From an uncultured Eubacteriales bacterium (GTDB lineage Bacteria; Bacillota; Clostridia; Oscillospirales; CAG-272), in NCBI GenBank assembly GCA_958414825.1, contig CATYXQ010000026.1, positions 1 through 25,251 on the forward strand: DNA of 25,251 nucleotides. Direction: 5' to 3'. Every line of letters begins with the position of its first letter. The stretch's first letter is position 1. Positions 6,718-14,493 of the stretch are shown here, piece after piece. A program made the position numbers and the translations under genes. Below the pieces are notes generated by a model. It was not told the DNA's origin. It did no database searches and saw nothing but the letters and a program-made list of their open reading frames with translations.

Positions 6718-7526
6718 GTTATCGGGACAGTGAGGATTTTCGTTTGCTTTGCGCTCGCACGGAGGATCTTTGCGCCCGCGCGGCGGGGGAAATCTGCGCC
6801 ACGGCTTTTTTAAATCCGGGTGAACAGTATTTTCTTTCGCGGTATCTGAAGTCTGCGGGACATGCGGGGCGTACCGCTTTTTTTGGCGGCGCGCCGGGGG
6901 CGCAGAGAAGAAAATTATTTGTGTTCCCGGAGTATATTGCGCAGCTTGCGGACGGCGGCGATCTTTTGCAGACCGCGTTCGATTTCCTCGGCGCGGATGC
7001 GCTTGACGAGATTCGCGCGCTGAAAATTCTCGGCGGCGGATTTCGGGATTTCTCGCATCGGGATTACCTCGGCGCTTTGCTTTCGCTCGGCGTTGAACGC
7101 AACGCCGTCGGCGACATCGCGCCGATTGACGAGTATTCTGCATATGTGTTTGTTAGTCGGAAAATTGAAAGTTTTCTTTTGGAGACCGAGCTTCGGATTG
7201 CAAATGATCGTGTGCGGGTGGAACGGGCTGCATTGCCCTTTGGTTATCGGATCGAGCAGCGTTTTTCGGAAATTCGTGATACGGTGGCGTCAGCGCGGCT
7301 TGACTGTGTGACGGCGGCGCTCTGCCATCTTTCGCGTGAGGCGGCCAAAGACAAAATTGTATCCGGTAATGTGGAATTGAATTATGAGCCGGTATGCGAG
7401 GGGAGTCGAGAGGTGCATAAAAACGATGTGCTGACTGTGCGCGGCACGGGAAAATTTTGTATTGAACACATCGGCGATCCAACGAAAAAAGGGCGTTTCC
7501 GCTTAACGGCAAAAAAATATCTGTAA
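6714..7526 (+). CDS. ylmH: YlmH-family RNA-binding protein (S4 domain)
   Basis: 270 aa from the chosen TTG start. The N-terminal part (CARTEDLCARAAG, AFLNPGEQYFLSRYL) and the middle GADALDEIRALKILGGGFRDFSHRDYLGALLSLGVERNAVGD-type block match YlmH. An S4 RNA-binding domain follows at about 193-255 (RLDCVTAALCHLSREAAKDKI, VELNYEPV, KNDVLTVRGTGKF). YlmH homologues bind RNA, and the family has been linked to recycling of obstructed ribosomal subunits. The TTG at 6714 is chosen because AGAGG lies 8 nt upstream and it overlaps the yggT stop; an upstream in-frame ATG at 6648 is buried in yggT. The stop is followed by an 88-nt gap before divIVA. Confidence 0.92.
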   Translation: MSYRDSEDFRLLCARTEDLCARAAGEICATAFLNPGEQYFLSRYLKSAGHAGRTAFFGGAPGAQRRKLFVFPEYIAQLADGGDLLQTAFDFLGADALDEIRALKILGGGFRDFSHRDYLGALLSLGVERNAVGDIAPIDEYSAYVFVSRKIESFLLETELRIANDRVRVERAALPFGYRIEQRFSEIRDTVASARLDCVTAALCHLSREAAKDKIVSGNVELNYEPVCEGSREVHKNDVLTVRGTGKFCIEHIGDPTKKGRFRLTAKKYL

Positions 7527-7547
7527 GTTTTTCGGTTAGACAATTTT

Positions 7548-7567
7548 CGTATACGTTCTCGTATATG
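7548..7567 (+). repeat. Small inverted repeat between ylmH and divIVA
   Basis: TATACG-TTCT-CGTATA, extendable to 8 bp with one wobble pair. It lies in the 88-nt gap upstream of divIVA and overlaps AT-rich sequence that could hold a -10 element. It could be an operator or a weak terminator; the sequence does not decide. Confidence 0.35.
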
Positions 7568-7614
7568 GTAGTATGGAATAAAAATCAATTGTACAGAAGT
7601 AAGGAGGCTTTTTT

Positions 7615-8628
7615 ATGGGTATTTGCGATCAATTGCGCGGCGCAAAGTTTTCAAAAGGCGTTGCGGGCTATAATCCGAAAGAGGTAGACGGCTTCCTTGC
7701 GGATATTTTAAAATTCGCGGAGCAAAATGAACAGCTTCTGTCGGCTTTGCAGGTAAAGCTTGACGCTTATGAGAGCCGGCGCGCCGAAGTTGACCGGCAG
7801 GAGAGGGAAGCATACCGTTTGCTTGAAGCCGCGCGTACCGAGGCGCTTAAAATCACGGATGCGGCAAAAAGTGAAGCGGCGCGTCTGACCGGAGAAGCCG
7901 CCCGGAAAGCGGAGAAAATTTTGAGCGACGCCGAAACGCGCGCAGAGAAGATTTCTGCGGAGGTTGGAAAACGTTTAGCTGAACAGCAGCAGGCCGCAAA
8001 ACAAAGTGCCGACAAAATTTTGGCGTCGGCCGATCAGCAGGGCAAGACTCTGCTTGCCGAGAGTCGGGCGCAAGCCGCGGTTGCCGAACAGAATGCTGCT
8101 GAACTGGTTCTTCGGACCAAAACGTTTGAAGCGCGGTTCCGTGCGCTTGTGGCCGATACAATACGCGCACTTTCCGAGCTTGAGGCTGAGGCGCCGGCTA
8201 ATGTCGCTGTTCCGGCTGTTGAAAAAAAGAAATTTGTACAGCGTCCGCTGAGTACGCAGAGAGCGCGTTCGCGCGATCCGGAACATGCTCTGACTCGTGC
8301 GAGTCGTGCCTTGCCGTCGGTTTCTGTACCGGATCCGCAGCGGTATGCCGCTGATACTATAGCCGTTGAGGAGCAGCCGCCATCCCCTTCAGAAGCAAAG
8401 GCGTCGCTGGGACGGAGCGCGGATGATTCCGCTCATGATTTTGCTTTTGCGGGCGGAAAACTATTGACTGAAGACGGAAACGCGCCTGCTGCACAGAAAA
8501 AATATAAACCCTACGATACGGTGACCGTCACCTATGAAAATTCAGAGGACGACTTCAGCGATATTCGTAAGATCATGGAGAGCGCAGGTGAAAACCGGCA
8601 AAAAAAATCCGCGCGTTTTATGGAGTAA
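7615..8628 (+). CDS. divIVA: DivIVA-family protein, extended form
   Basis: 337 aa, about twice the length of Bacillus DivIVA. The N-terminal membrane-curvature domain is clear (FSKGVAGYNPKEVDGFLADI, about 12-31). A long coiled coil follows (about 35-195), Ala/Glu/Lys/Gln-rich with repeating AEKI-type heptads. The C-terminal third (about 195-337) is low complexity and probably disordered (Ala/Pro/Ser-rich), ending in an acidic then basic tail (SEDDFSDIRKIMES and RQKKSARFME). DivIVA marks poles and septa and recruits partners. A strong AAGGAGG site lies before the ATG. lspA starts 3 nt after the stop. The long tail suggests extra partner-binding sites (inference). Confidence 0.93.
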   Translation: MGICDQLRGAKFSKGVAGYNPKEVDGFLADILKFAEQNEQLLSALQVKLDAYESRRAEVDRQEREAYRLLEAARTEALKITDAAKSEAARLTGEAARKAEKILSDAETRAEKISAEVGKRLAEQQQAAKQSADKILASADQQGKTLLAESRAQAAVAEQNAAELVLRTKTFEARFRALVADTIRALSELEAEAPANVAVPAVEKKKFVQRPLSTQRARSRDPEHALTRASRALPSVSVPDPQRYAADTIAVEEQPPSPSEAKASLGRSADDSAHDFAFAGGKLLTEDGNAPAAQKKYKPYDTVTVTYENSEDDFSDIRKIMESAGENRQKKSARFME

Positions 8629-8630
8629 AT

Positions 8631-9095
8631 ATGGCGATTTATATCATTTTAATTTTGGCTGTTTGCGTGCTCGATCAGATGACCAAGCAGTGGGCGGTCG
8701 TTTCTTTAATGGAACAAGGCAGCGTGCCTGTGATTGACGGTGTTTTGCATTTTACCTATCTTGAAAATCGGGGGGCTGCATTCGGTATGCTTGCCGATCA
8801 TCGCTGGATTTTTATGGCGGCCTCTATTGCTGCGATCATTTTGCTGCTTGTCTATTTCTTTATGATTAAGGGCAAACATCATTTGCTGCGCACGGCGCTT
8901 GCATTGGTTGTGGGCGGCGGAATCGGCAATATGTTTGATCGGTGTCTGCTCGGTTATGTTGTGGATTTTATCGATGTGCGCCTGTTTAGCTTTTGGAAGT
9001 GGGTGTTCAATATTGCGGACTGCGCGGTGTGCGTCGGCGGCGCTTTGCTGGTGATTGCCGTGCTCCTTGAAATGAAGCGGGAGCGAGCAAAATGA
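8631..9095 (+). CDS. lspA: Lipoprotein signal peptidase (signal peptidase II)
   Basis: 154 aa. An inner-membrane aspartyl protease that removes the signal peptide of lipid-modified prolipoproteins. Four hydrophobic segments are visible. Family blocks are VLDQMTKQW (13-21), YLENRGAAFGML (43-54), GGGIGNMFDR (95-104), VVDFIDVR (110-117) and FNIADCAVCVG (126-136). The catalytic aspartates are likely Asp112 and Asp130. The ATG at 8631 follows GGAG at the end of divIVA. The stop overlaps the rluD start by 4 nt (ATGA). Substrates in this window would include LivJ and the 23538-24374 lipoprotein. Confidence 0.95.
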   Translation: MAIYIILILAVCVLDQMTKQWAVVSLMEQGSVPVIDGVLHFTYLENRGAAFGMLADHRWIFMAASIAAIILLLVYFFMIKGKHHLLRTALALVVGGGIGNMFDRCLLGYVVDFIDVRLFSFWKWVFNIADCAVCVGGALLVIAVLLEMKRERAK

Positions 9096-10042
9096 GCGAG
9101 ACGCGTATTGTCTGCGCCGAACAGGCGGGACAGCGGGCGGATGTGTTTATCAGCAGTGCATTCGGTCTGACGCGCACGGCGGCGGCAAGAATGCTTTCCG
9201 AGGGAGACGCTCTTATCGGAGGTCGGTCGGCGGAGAAAAATTTCCGGCTGCGCGAGGGGGATGCGGTAACGGTGACGTTTCCGCCGCCGCGCGAGACTGA
9301 GACCGTACCCGAGCGGCTTCCGCTGGAAATTGTATATGAGGATGCGGATATCGCCGTCATTAACAAACCGTCCGGAATGGTGGTGCATCCGGCGGCCGGA
9401 AATGAGAGCGGAACGCTGGTGAACGCGCTTTTGTATCACATGGGCGATCGGCTCTCCGGCATCGGCGGAGAGCGCCGTCCGGGGATTGTGCACCGAATTG
9501 ATAAGGATACAAGCGGACTGCTTGTGATTGCCAAAAACGATTTTGCGCACGTTCGGCTTTCAGAGGAACTAAAGTCTCACAGTATTGACCGCGAATATAA
9601 AGCGATTGCGGTCGGCGGCTTCCGTATGGATACGGGTACGATCGATAAACCCATTGGACGTAATCCGAGAGATCGCAAAAAAATGGCCGTGGTCTCCGAC
9701 GGCCGGCCGGCCATTACGCATTACAGGGTTGCCGAACGTTTTGACGGTTTTACGTTTTTAGAGATGAAGCTGGAGACCGGACGCACGCATCAAATTCGCG
9801 TACATTTGTCCAGTATCGGTCATCCGATTTTGGGCGATGCGGTATACGGCGGAGGAAAGACAAAGTTTGAAAAGCAAAACGCGCGGCTTATATCGGGTCA
9901 GGTACTGCATGCATGGCGGCTGACTCTGACGCACCCGCGTAGCGGAGAGCTTATGCATTTTGAGTGCGCGCTGCCGGACGCTTTTGAAGAATTGCTATGC
10001 AAATTGCGCGCTTCTTTTGCGCATACAGTTGGAGAATTATGA
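9092..10042 (+). CDS. RluD/RluA-family 23S rRNA (or tRNA) pseudouridine synthase
   Basis: 316 aa. An N-terminal S4 RNA-binding domain (about 13-62) is followed by the RluA-type catalytic domain. The blocks are EDADIAVINKPSGMVVHP (83-100), GIVHRIDKDTSGLLVIAKN (131-149, catalytic Asp137), SIDREYKAI, KPIGRNPRDRKKMAV, LETGRTHQIRVHLSSIGHPILGD and the C-terminal HAWRLTLTHP. This is complete and typical of YlyB in the lspA-ylyB order of Bacillus. The exact target uridines cannot be told from sequence alone. The start overlaps the lspA stop (ATGA), and the end overlaps the ktrB start (ATGA). Confidence 0.93.
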   Translation: MSETRIVCAEQAGQRADVFISSAFGLTRTAAARMLSEGDALIGGRSAEKNFRLREGDAVTVTFPPPRETETVPERLPLEIVYEDADIAVINKPSGMVVHPAAGNESGTLVNALLYHMGDRLSGIGGERRPGIVHRIDKDTSGLLVIAKNDFAHVRLSEELKSHSIDREYKAIAVGGFRMDTGTIDKPIGRNPRDRKKMAVVSDGRPAITHYRVAERFDGFTFLEMKLETGRTHQIRVHLSSIGHPILGDAVYGGGKTKFEKQNARLISGQVLHAWRLTLTHPRSGELMHFECALPDAFEELLCKLRASFAHTVGEL

Positions 10043-11382
10043 AACTTGGAAAAAGACAGCTTACCCCTTTGCAAATCATTACCCTTGCTTTTGCCGCTTT
10101 GGTACTTACAGGCGCGCTTTTGCTCAGTTTGCCCATTGCGGCGCGTTCGGGTGAAGCCACGCCGTTTGCCGACGCGCTGCTTACGGCGACGAGCGCTTCC
10201 TGTGTGACCGGACTGGTCGTATATGATACATATACGCACTGGTCTCTGTTTGGGCAGATTGTGATTCTTATGCTGATTCAAATCGGCGGAATCGGCATCA
10301 TTACAATATCGATGTATTTTTTGTCGATGGTGCATGCGAAAATCGGAATGCGCCACCGCTTTGCCATGCAGGAATCCATTGGCGCTTCTTCTACGAGAGG
10401 CGTAGTGCGGATGACTCGTTTTATTGCTGTGGGCGTATTGATGATTGAGGGAATCGGCGCTCTATTGCTTTCCTTTGCGTTTGTGCCTGAATTTGGGTTT
10501 GCCAAAGGGTGTTATTTTGCAGTGTTCCATTCGATCAGTGCGTTCTGCAATGCCGGATTTGATTTAATGGGAGAAGAAACGCCGTTTGTTTCTCTTAACG
10601 CCTATGCGGCTGACGGTTATGTGTGTACGGTGATTATGCTTCTGATTGTCATTGGCGGACTCGGATTTTTTGTCTGGCGGGATTTAAAGCGAAACGGCCT
10701 GCATTTTAAACGCTATGCTCTACATACCAAAGTGGTAGTCGTGACAACCTGTATTTTGATATTCGGCGGTGCGTTCTTCTTTTATCTTTTATCCTATGAC
10801 AGCGCTGCACAGGCGGGCAGGCCGGCCGGAGAACAAGTTCTGATTTCTCTGTTTCAGTCGGTCAGCGCGCGCACAGCCGGATTTGCTACTGTGGATCTTT
10901 CTTTGATCGGCGGAGGCGCGCAGATGCTGATGATCTGTCTGATGCTTGTGGGCGGTTCGCCTGGCTCGACGGCAGGCGGTATTAAGACGACCACAATGGC
11001 TGTGCTGTTTTTGTTGGTGCGTTCGATTTTCCGGAGAAAAGAGGATGTGGAATGCTTCGGTCGGCGTGTGGAGCGGTCGGTGATTCGCACGGCGATAGCC
11101 GTATTTGTTCTCTATTTATTTTTGGCGCTGACGGTCGGAATCGCCATCAGTGCGCTCGACGACATCGACATTATGGCGGCGTTGTTTGAAACCGTTTCGG
11201 CTATCGCCACGGTAGGGCTGAGCTTATCGGTTACGCCGCAGCTTGGACTGATCTCCAAAATAATGATAACGGGACTGATGTTTTTGGGCAGGGTGGGCGG
11301 CCTTACAGTACTGCTTTCATTGTCCGGATCCAGACAAACGCCGGTCGGCCGGTGTCCCGCTGAAAATATAACGGTAGGTTAG
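10039..11382 (+). CDS. ktrB: TrkH/KtrB-family potassium transporter, membrane subunit
   Basis: 447 aa. Imports potassium together with its RCK partner encoded next. Four M1-P-M2 repeats are visible through their filter loops: TSASCVTGL (about 51-59), HSISAFCNAGFDL, QSVSARTAGFATVDL and ETVSAIATVGLSL. Each has the conserved filter glycine. The loop GGSPGSTAGGIKTTT is the typical KtrB gating and linker segment. The length, without the large N-terminal extension of TrkH, favours KtrB. The start is the ATG at 10039 with GGAG 5 nt before it; an ATG at 9997 is inside rluD. The rluD stop overlaps it by 4 nt, so expression is probably coupled to the division run. Confidence 0.93.
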   Translation: MKLGKRQLTPLQIITLAFAALVLTGALLLSLPIAARSGEATPFADALLTATSASCVTGLVVYDTYTHWSLFGQIVILMLIQIGGIGIITISMYFLSMVHAKIGMRHRFAMQESIGASSTRGVVRMTRFIAVGVLMIEGIGALLLSFAFVPEFGFAKGCYFAVFHSISAFCNAGFDLMGEETPFVSLNAYAADGYVCTVIMLLIVIGGLGFFVWRDLKRNGLHFKRYALHTKVVVVTTCILIFGGAFFFYLLSYDSAAQAGRPAGEQVLISLFQSVSARTAGFATVDLSLIGGGAQMLMICLMLVGGSPGSTAGGIKTTTMAVLFLLVRSIFRRKEDVECFGRRVERSVIRTAIAVFVLYLFLALTVGIAISALDDIDIMAALFETVSAIATVGLSLSVTPQLGLISKIMITGLMFLGRVGGLTVLLSLSGSRQTPVGRCPAENITVG

Positions 11383-11395
11383 AGAGGATTGTTTG

Positions 11396-12055
11396 ATGAA
11401 AAATATATTGATTATCGGACTTGGACGTTTCGGTTCGGCAATGGTAAAGCCGCTTTTTGAGCTTGGCAATCAGATCGTGGTTTGCGATACCAATGAAGAA
11501 AATATCAGCAGAGTGATAGAATATACGGCGGGAGCGAAGATCGGAGACTGTACGAACGAGCATTTTATTCGTTCTCTTGGCGTGGAGGATTTTGATCTTG
11601 TATTTGTCACCATCGGCGAAAGCCTTCAGGATTCACTGGTGGCGGTGACCTTGCTTAAGGATAACGGCGCAAAGCGCATTTTTGCCAAAGCGGGCAGCGA
11701 CATGCATGAAAAGCTTTTGCTGCGCCTCGGCGCCGATAAAGTTGTGTTCCCGGAGCGAGACGCCGGGGACCGCTTGGCAAAAATCTGCGGTCGAAATTCC
11801 GTCTTTGACTGCTTTGAACTTGAAGGCGGCTATTCTATTTATGAAATCGCCGTTCCGCAAAAATGGGTTGGAAAAAGCGTGCGCGAACTGGATGTGCGCG
11901 CAAAATACGGTGTAAATATTATGGGCGTCAAAGAAACAGCCGATCGTCCGCTTCGTCCGAGCGTCGGCGCTGAATATGTATTTAAGGAAAATATGCAGGT
12001 TATGCTCATGGGGGATAACGCGAGCCTCTCTAAGCTGCTTCAGACCCAAGCATGA
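11396..12055 (+). CDS. ktrA: KtrA/TrkA-family RCK regulatory subunit
   Basis: 219 aa. The cytoplasmic ring subunit that gates KtrB in response to nucleotide. The N-terminal Rossmann RCK_N domain has IIGLGRFGSAM (GxGxxG) and VVCDTNEENI with the ribose-binding acidic residue. TAGAKIGDCTNE and DLVFVTIGES continue the domain. The RCK_C domain is at about 135-219 (YSIYEIAVPQKWVGKSVREL, YGVNIMGVK). One RCK pair fits KtrA rather than the double TrkA. The ATG at 11396 is preferred to the TTG one codon earlier; an AGAGAGGA site ends 7 nt upstream. It follows ktrB by 13 nt and ends the run; no strong terminator was found. Confidence 0.93.
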   Translation: MKNILIIGLGRFGSAMVKPLFELGNQIVVCDTNEENISRVIEYTAGAKIGDCTNEHFIRSLGVEDFDLVFVTIGESLQDSLVAVTLLKDNGAKRIFAKAGSDMHEKLLLRLGADKVVFPERDAGDRLAKICGRNSVFDCFELEGGYSIYEIAVPQKWVGKSVRELDVRAKYGVNIMGVKETADRPLRPSVGAEYVFKENMQVMLMGDNASLSKLLQTQA

Positions 12056-12180
12056 GAATAATTCGACAATCGGTTGTTAGGATGTAAAAAAAGCGGTTTT
12101 GCACTTTGCATCGGATTTTTTATAAAATACATTTGGAAAAATTCTGCTGGTTGTTGAAAAGTTTGTTTATTATTTCGTTG

Positions 12181-12193
12181 ATTTCCGGGAAAT
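12181..12193 (+). promoter_or_regulatory. Operator-like palindrome upstream of livJ
   Basis: ATTTCC-G-GGAAAT, a perfect 13-bp palindrome ending 4 nt before the livJ -35 box. It could bind an activator or repressor. No known regulator site is recognised. Confidence 0.4.
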
Positions 12194-12197
12194 TTTA

Positions 12198-12226
12198 TTG
12201 ACATAGCGTATAAATCATAGTATGAT
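12198..12226 (+). promoter_or_regulatory. Sigma-A promoter of the liv operon
   Basis: Perfect TTGACA (12198-12203), 17-nt spacer, TATGAT (12221-12226). The start is expected near 12233. A TGCATAC direct repeat (12231-12237 and 12247-12253) overlaps the start region. Confidence 0.85.
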
Positions 12227-12284
12227 ATATTGCATACTATTTGGGGTGCATACTCAAAGGATAATTTTTATGGGGGATAAAGAC

Positions 12285-13439
12285 ATGATGAAAAAGATTA
12301 TGGCGGTGATGCTTGCAGCGGTATTTTGCCTGGCTGCTTTTGTATCCTGCGGCGACAAAGAAACAACCGACGGCGGTACGATCGTCCTCGGCGGTATCGG
12401 ACCGCTCACGGGCGGCGCGGCCAGTTACGGCAGCGGTGTTATGAAAGGCGCGCAGCTTGCCGTGGATGAAATCAATGCGGCCGGCGGTGTAAACGGCCTT
12501 AAATTTAAGCTTGCGTTTCAGGATGATGAGCATGACCCTGAAAAAGCGGTTCTTGCTTATAACAATCTGATGGATAACGGTATGCAGATTTTGATAGGCA
12601 CGGTTACGAGCAAACCCTGTGTTGCGGTTGTGGCCGAAGCGGACATAGACAATATTTTTATGATTACTCCGTCTGCCTCTTCTGTAGAATCGATTGCCGC
12701 GCCGAATGCTTTCCGTATTTGCTTCAGCGATCCGAACCAGGGAATCGGCGCTGCGCAGTATATTAAAGAAAACAATATAGCTGAAAAAGTAGCGGTTATT
12801 TATGACAGTTCCGATGTTTATTCTGCCGGCATTTATGAAAAGTTTGCCACGAAAGCTCAGGAGATCGGTCTTGAGATCGTGACTGCGCAGGCGTTTACGT
12901 CGAGCAGCGCGACCGACTTCAGCGTACAGATTCAAAAGATTAAGGACAGCGGTGCGGATCTTTTGTTCCTGCCGATTTATTATGAGGAAGCGGCTTTGAT
13001 TCTGGAGCAGGCGCACACCGCTGGGCTTGACGTGAAGTATTTCGGCTGCGATGGCCTTGACAGTCTGATTTCTCAGCTTGGAGATAAAGCTAATCTTGCA
13101 GAGGGCGTTATGCTTTTGACGCCGTTTGCCGCAGATGCAACGGATGAAAAGACGGTTCAATTTACCAGAGCGTATAAACGCGCCAACAACGGTGAAATTC
13201 CAAACCAGTTTGCAGCGGATGCGTATGATGCGGTCTATACGATTGCGGCGGCTATGGAAAAAGCCAATATCAGCGACGCTTCGATCAGCGTTTCCGATCT
13301 TTGCGATGCGCTTGTTGCAGTAATGACAGAAATTGAAGTGGACGGTGTTACCGGAAAAATGACCTGGAACGCGGAGGGCGAGCCAACGAAAGATCCGAAA
13401 GCGATGGTTATTAAAGACGGCGCATACGCCGCAATGTAA
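12285..13439 (+). CDS. livJ: Branched-chain amino acid ABC transporter, substrate-binding lipoprotein
   Basis: 384 aa. Captures leucine, isoleucine or valine outside the cell and delivers them to LivHMGF. A lipoprotein signal (MMKKIMAVMLAAVFCLAAF) ends in a lipobox FVS-C22. A type I periplasmic binding fold follows, with the family start TIVLGGIGPLTGGAASYGSGVMKGAQLAVDEINAAGG-type block, DDEHDPEKA, ITPSASS, VAVIYDSSDVYSAG and FAADAYDAVYTIAAAMEKA. ATG at 12285 (GGGGG 8 nt upstream) gives the best signal peptide. ATG at 12270, with AAAGGA in front, is an alternative adding five residues. Specificity is inferred from the operon. It is separated from livH by a long hairpin, so it is probably the most abundant product. 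Confidence 0.93.
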   Translation: MMKKIMAVMLAAVFCLAAFVSCGDKETTDGGTIVLGGIGPLTGGAASYGSGVMKGAQLAVDEINAAGGVNGLKFKLAFQDDEHDPEKAVLAYNNLMDNGMQILIGTVTSKPCVAVVAEADIDNIFMITPSASSVESIAAPNAFRICFSDPNQGIGAAQYIKENNIAEKVAVIYDSSDVYSAGIYEKFATKAQEIGLEIVTAQAFTSSSATDFSVQIQKIKDSGADLLFLPIYYEEAALILEQAHTAGLDVKYFGCDGLDSLISQLGDKANLAEGVMLLTPFAADATDEKTVQFTRAYKRANNGEIPNQFAADAYDAVYTIAAAMEKANISDASISVSDLCDALVAVMTEIEVDGVTGKMTWNAEGEPTKDPKAMVIKDGAYAAM

Positions 13440-13470
13440 ATTTTTCTTGCACTTTAAGGCAAATTATGAT

Positions 13471-13512
13471 AAAATAAATAGGCTATTTTCAAATAGCCTA
13501 TTTATTTTATTT
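13471..13512 (+). terminator. Long AT-rich hairpin after livJ (partial terminator/stabiliser)
   Basis: A perfect 18-bp inverted repeat (13471-13488 with 13491-13508) with almost no loop and only four G-C pairs. It is followed by ATTT. It lies 31 nt past the livJ stop. It could lower transcription into livHMGF and protect livJ mRNA. It is symmetrical, so it could act on both strands. Confidence 0.7.
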
Positions 13513-13603
13513 GGAAGCTACCGAGCATCGGTGCTGTCGTATAGATACAGTGTACCGTCGCTGTCGGCGCGTCTTCTGAAATTTGAGATGAGGGAGCAGA
13601 TTT

Positions 13604-14482
13604 ATGAGTAGTTTTTTGACCTATCTCATAACCGGTATCAGTCTGGGCAGTATTTATGCGCTGATTGCGTTGGGATATACCATGGTCTACGGTATTGCGA
13701 AAATGCTGAATTTCGCGCACGGCGATGTGATTATGATCGGCGGCTATGTCGTATTTGTCGCCATTTCCACAATGAACTGCCCTGTGTGGCTTGCGATTCT
13801 TGTGGGAATCCTTTCTTGCACACTATTGGGTGTGGGTATTGAAAAGGTGGCCTATAAGCCCCTCCGCAATGCGCCGCCGTTGGCTGTTTTGATTACAGCA
13901 ATCGGCGTCAGCTATCTTTTGCAGAATGCAGCTTTGCTGATTTTCGGTTCCCAGGCGCGCAGCTTTACCTCGGTTGTTCCCAAGTTCTCTCTGCCGATCG
14001 GTAAGGTCAATGTGACCGGAGAGACGATTGTGACGATTGTGGTTTCGGTACTGATTATGGTGTTTTTAACACTGTTTGTGAATCGTACAAAAAGCGGCAA
14101 AGCAATGCTTGCCGTGTCAGAGGACAAGGGCGCGGCCCAGCTGATGGGAATCAATGTCAACGCGACTATTGCCCTGACCTTTGCCATCGGTTCTGCGCTT
14201 GCCGGCGTCGCCAGTATTTTGCTTTGTTCTACGTATCCGCAGATCAGCCCGTATACCGGCGCAATGCCCGGCATTCGCGCGTTTACGGCGGCGGTATTCG
14301 GCGGTATCGGTTCGATTCCGGGCGCGATGATCGGCGGTATTGCGCTTGGTATTATTGAAAACCTGAGCAAAGCGTATATTTCTTCAGAGCTTTCCGACGC
14401 CATTGTATTTGCGGTTTTGATAATCATTCTGCTTGTAAAGCCGACCGGCATCATGGGCAAGAAGATCAATGAAAAGGTGTGA
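13604..14482 (+). CDS. livH: Branched-chain amino acid ABC transporter permease LivH
   Basis: 292 aa. One of two membrane subunits of the importer. A hydrophobic protein with about eight helices. Typical LivH blocks are ITGISLGSIYALIALGYTMVYGIAKMLNFAHGD near the N-terminus, the coupling-helix region SEDKGAAQLMGINVNATIALTFAIGSALAG, and FGGIGSIPGAMIGGIALGIIE. AGGGAG lies 7 nt before the ATG. It follows the livJ hairpin and is 11 nt ahead of livM. Confidence 0.95.
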   Translation: MSSFLTYLITGISLGSIYALIALGYTMVYGIAKMLNFAHGDVIMIGGYVVFVAISTMNCPVWLAILVGILSCTLLGVGIEKVAYKPLRNAPPLAVLITAIGVSYLLQNAALLIFGSQARSFTSVVPKFSLPIGKVNVTGETIVTIVVSVLIMVFLTLFVNRTKSGKAMLAVSEDKGAAQLMGINVNATIALTFAIGSALAGVASILLCSTYPQISPYTGAMPGIRAFTAAVFGGIGSIPGAMIGGIALGIIENLSKAYISSELSDAIVFAVLIIILLVKPTGIMGKKINEKV

Positions 14483-14493
14483 GGTGAATTTCT

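Noticed and set aside
12056..12135. Intrinsic terminator after ktrA
   Set aside because: A-runs and T-runs around 12086-12125 could pair, but the stem is interrupted and GC-poor; not strong enough to call.
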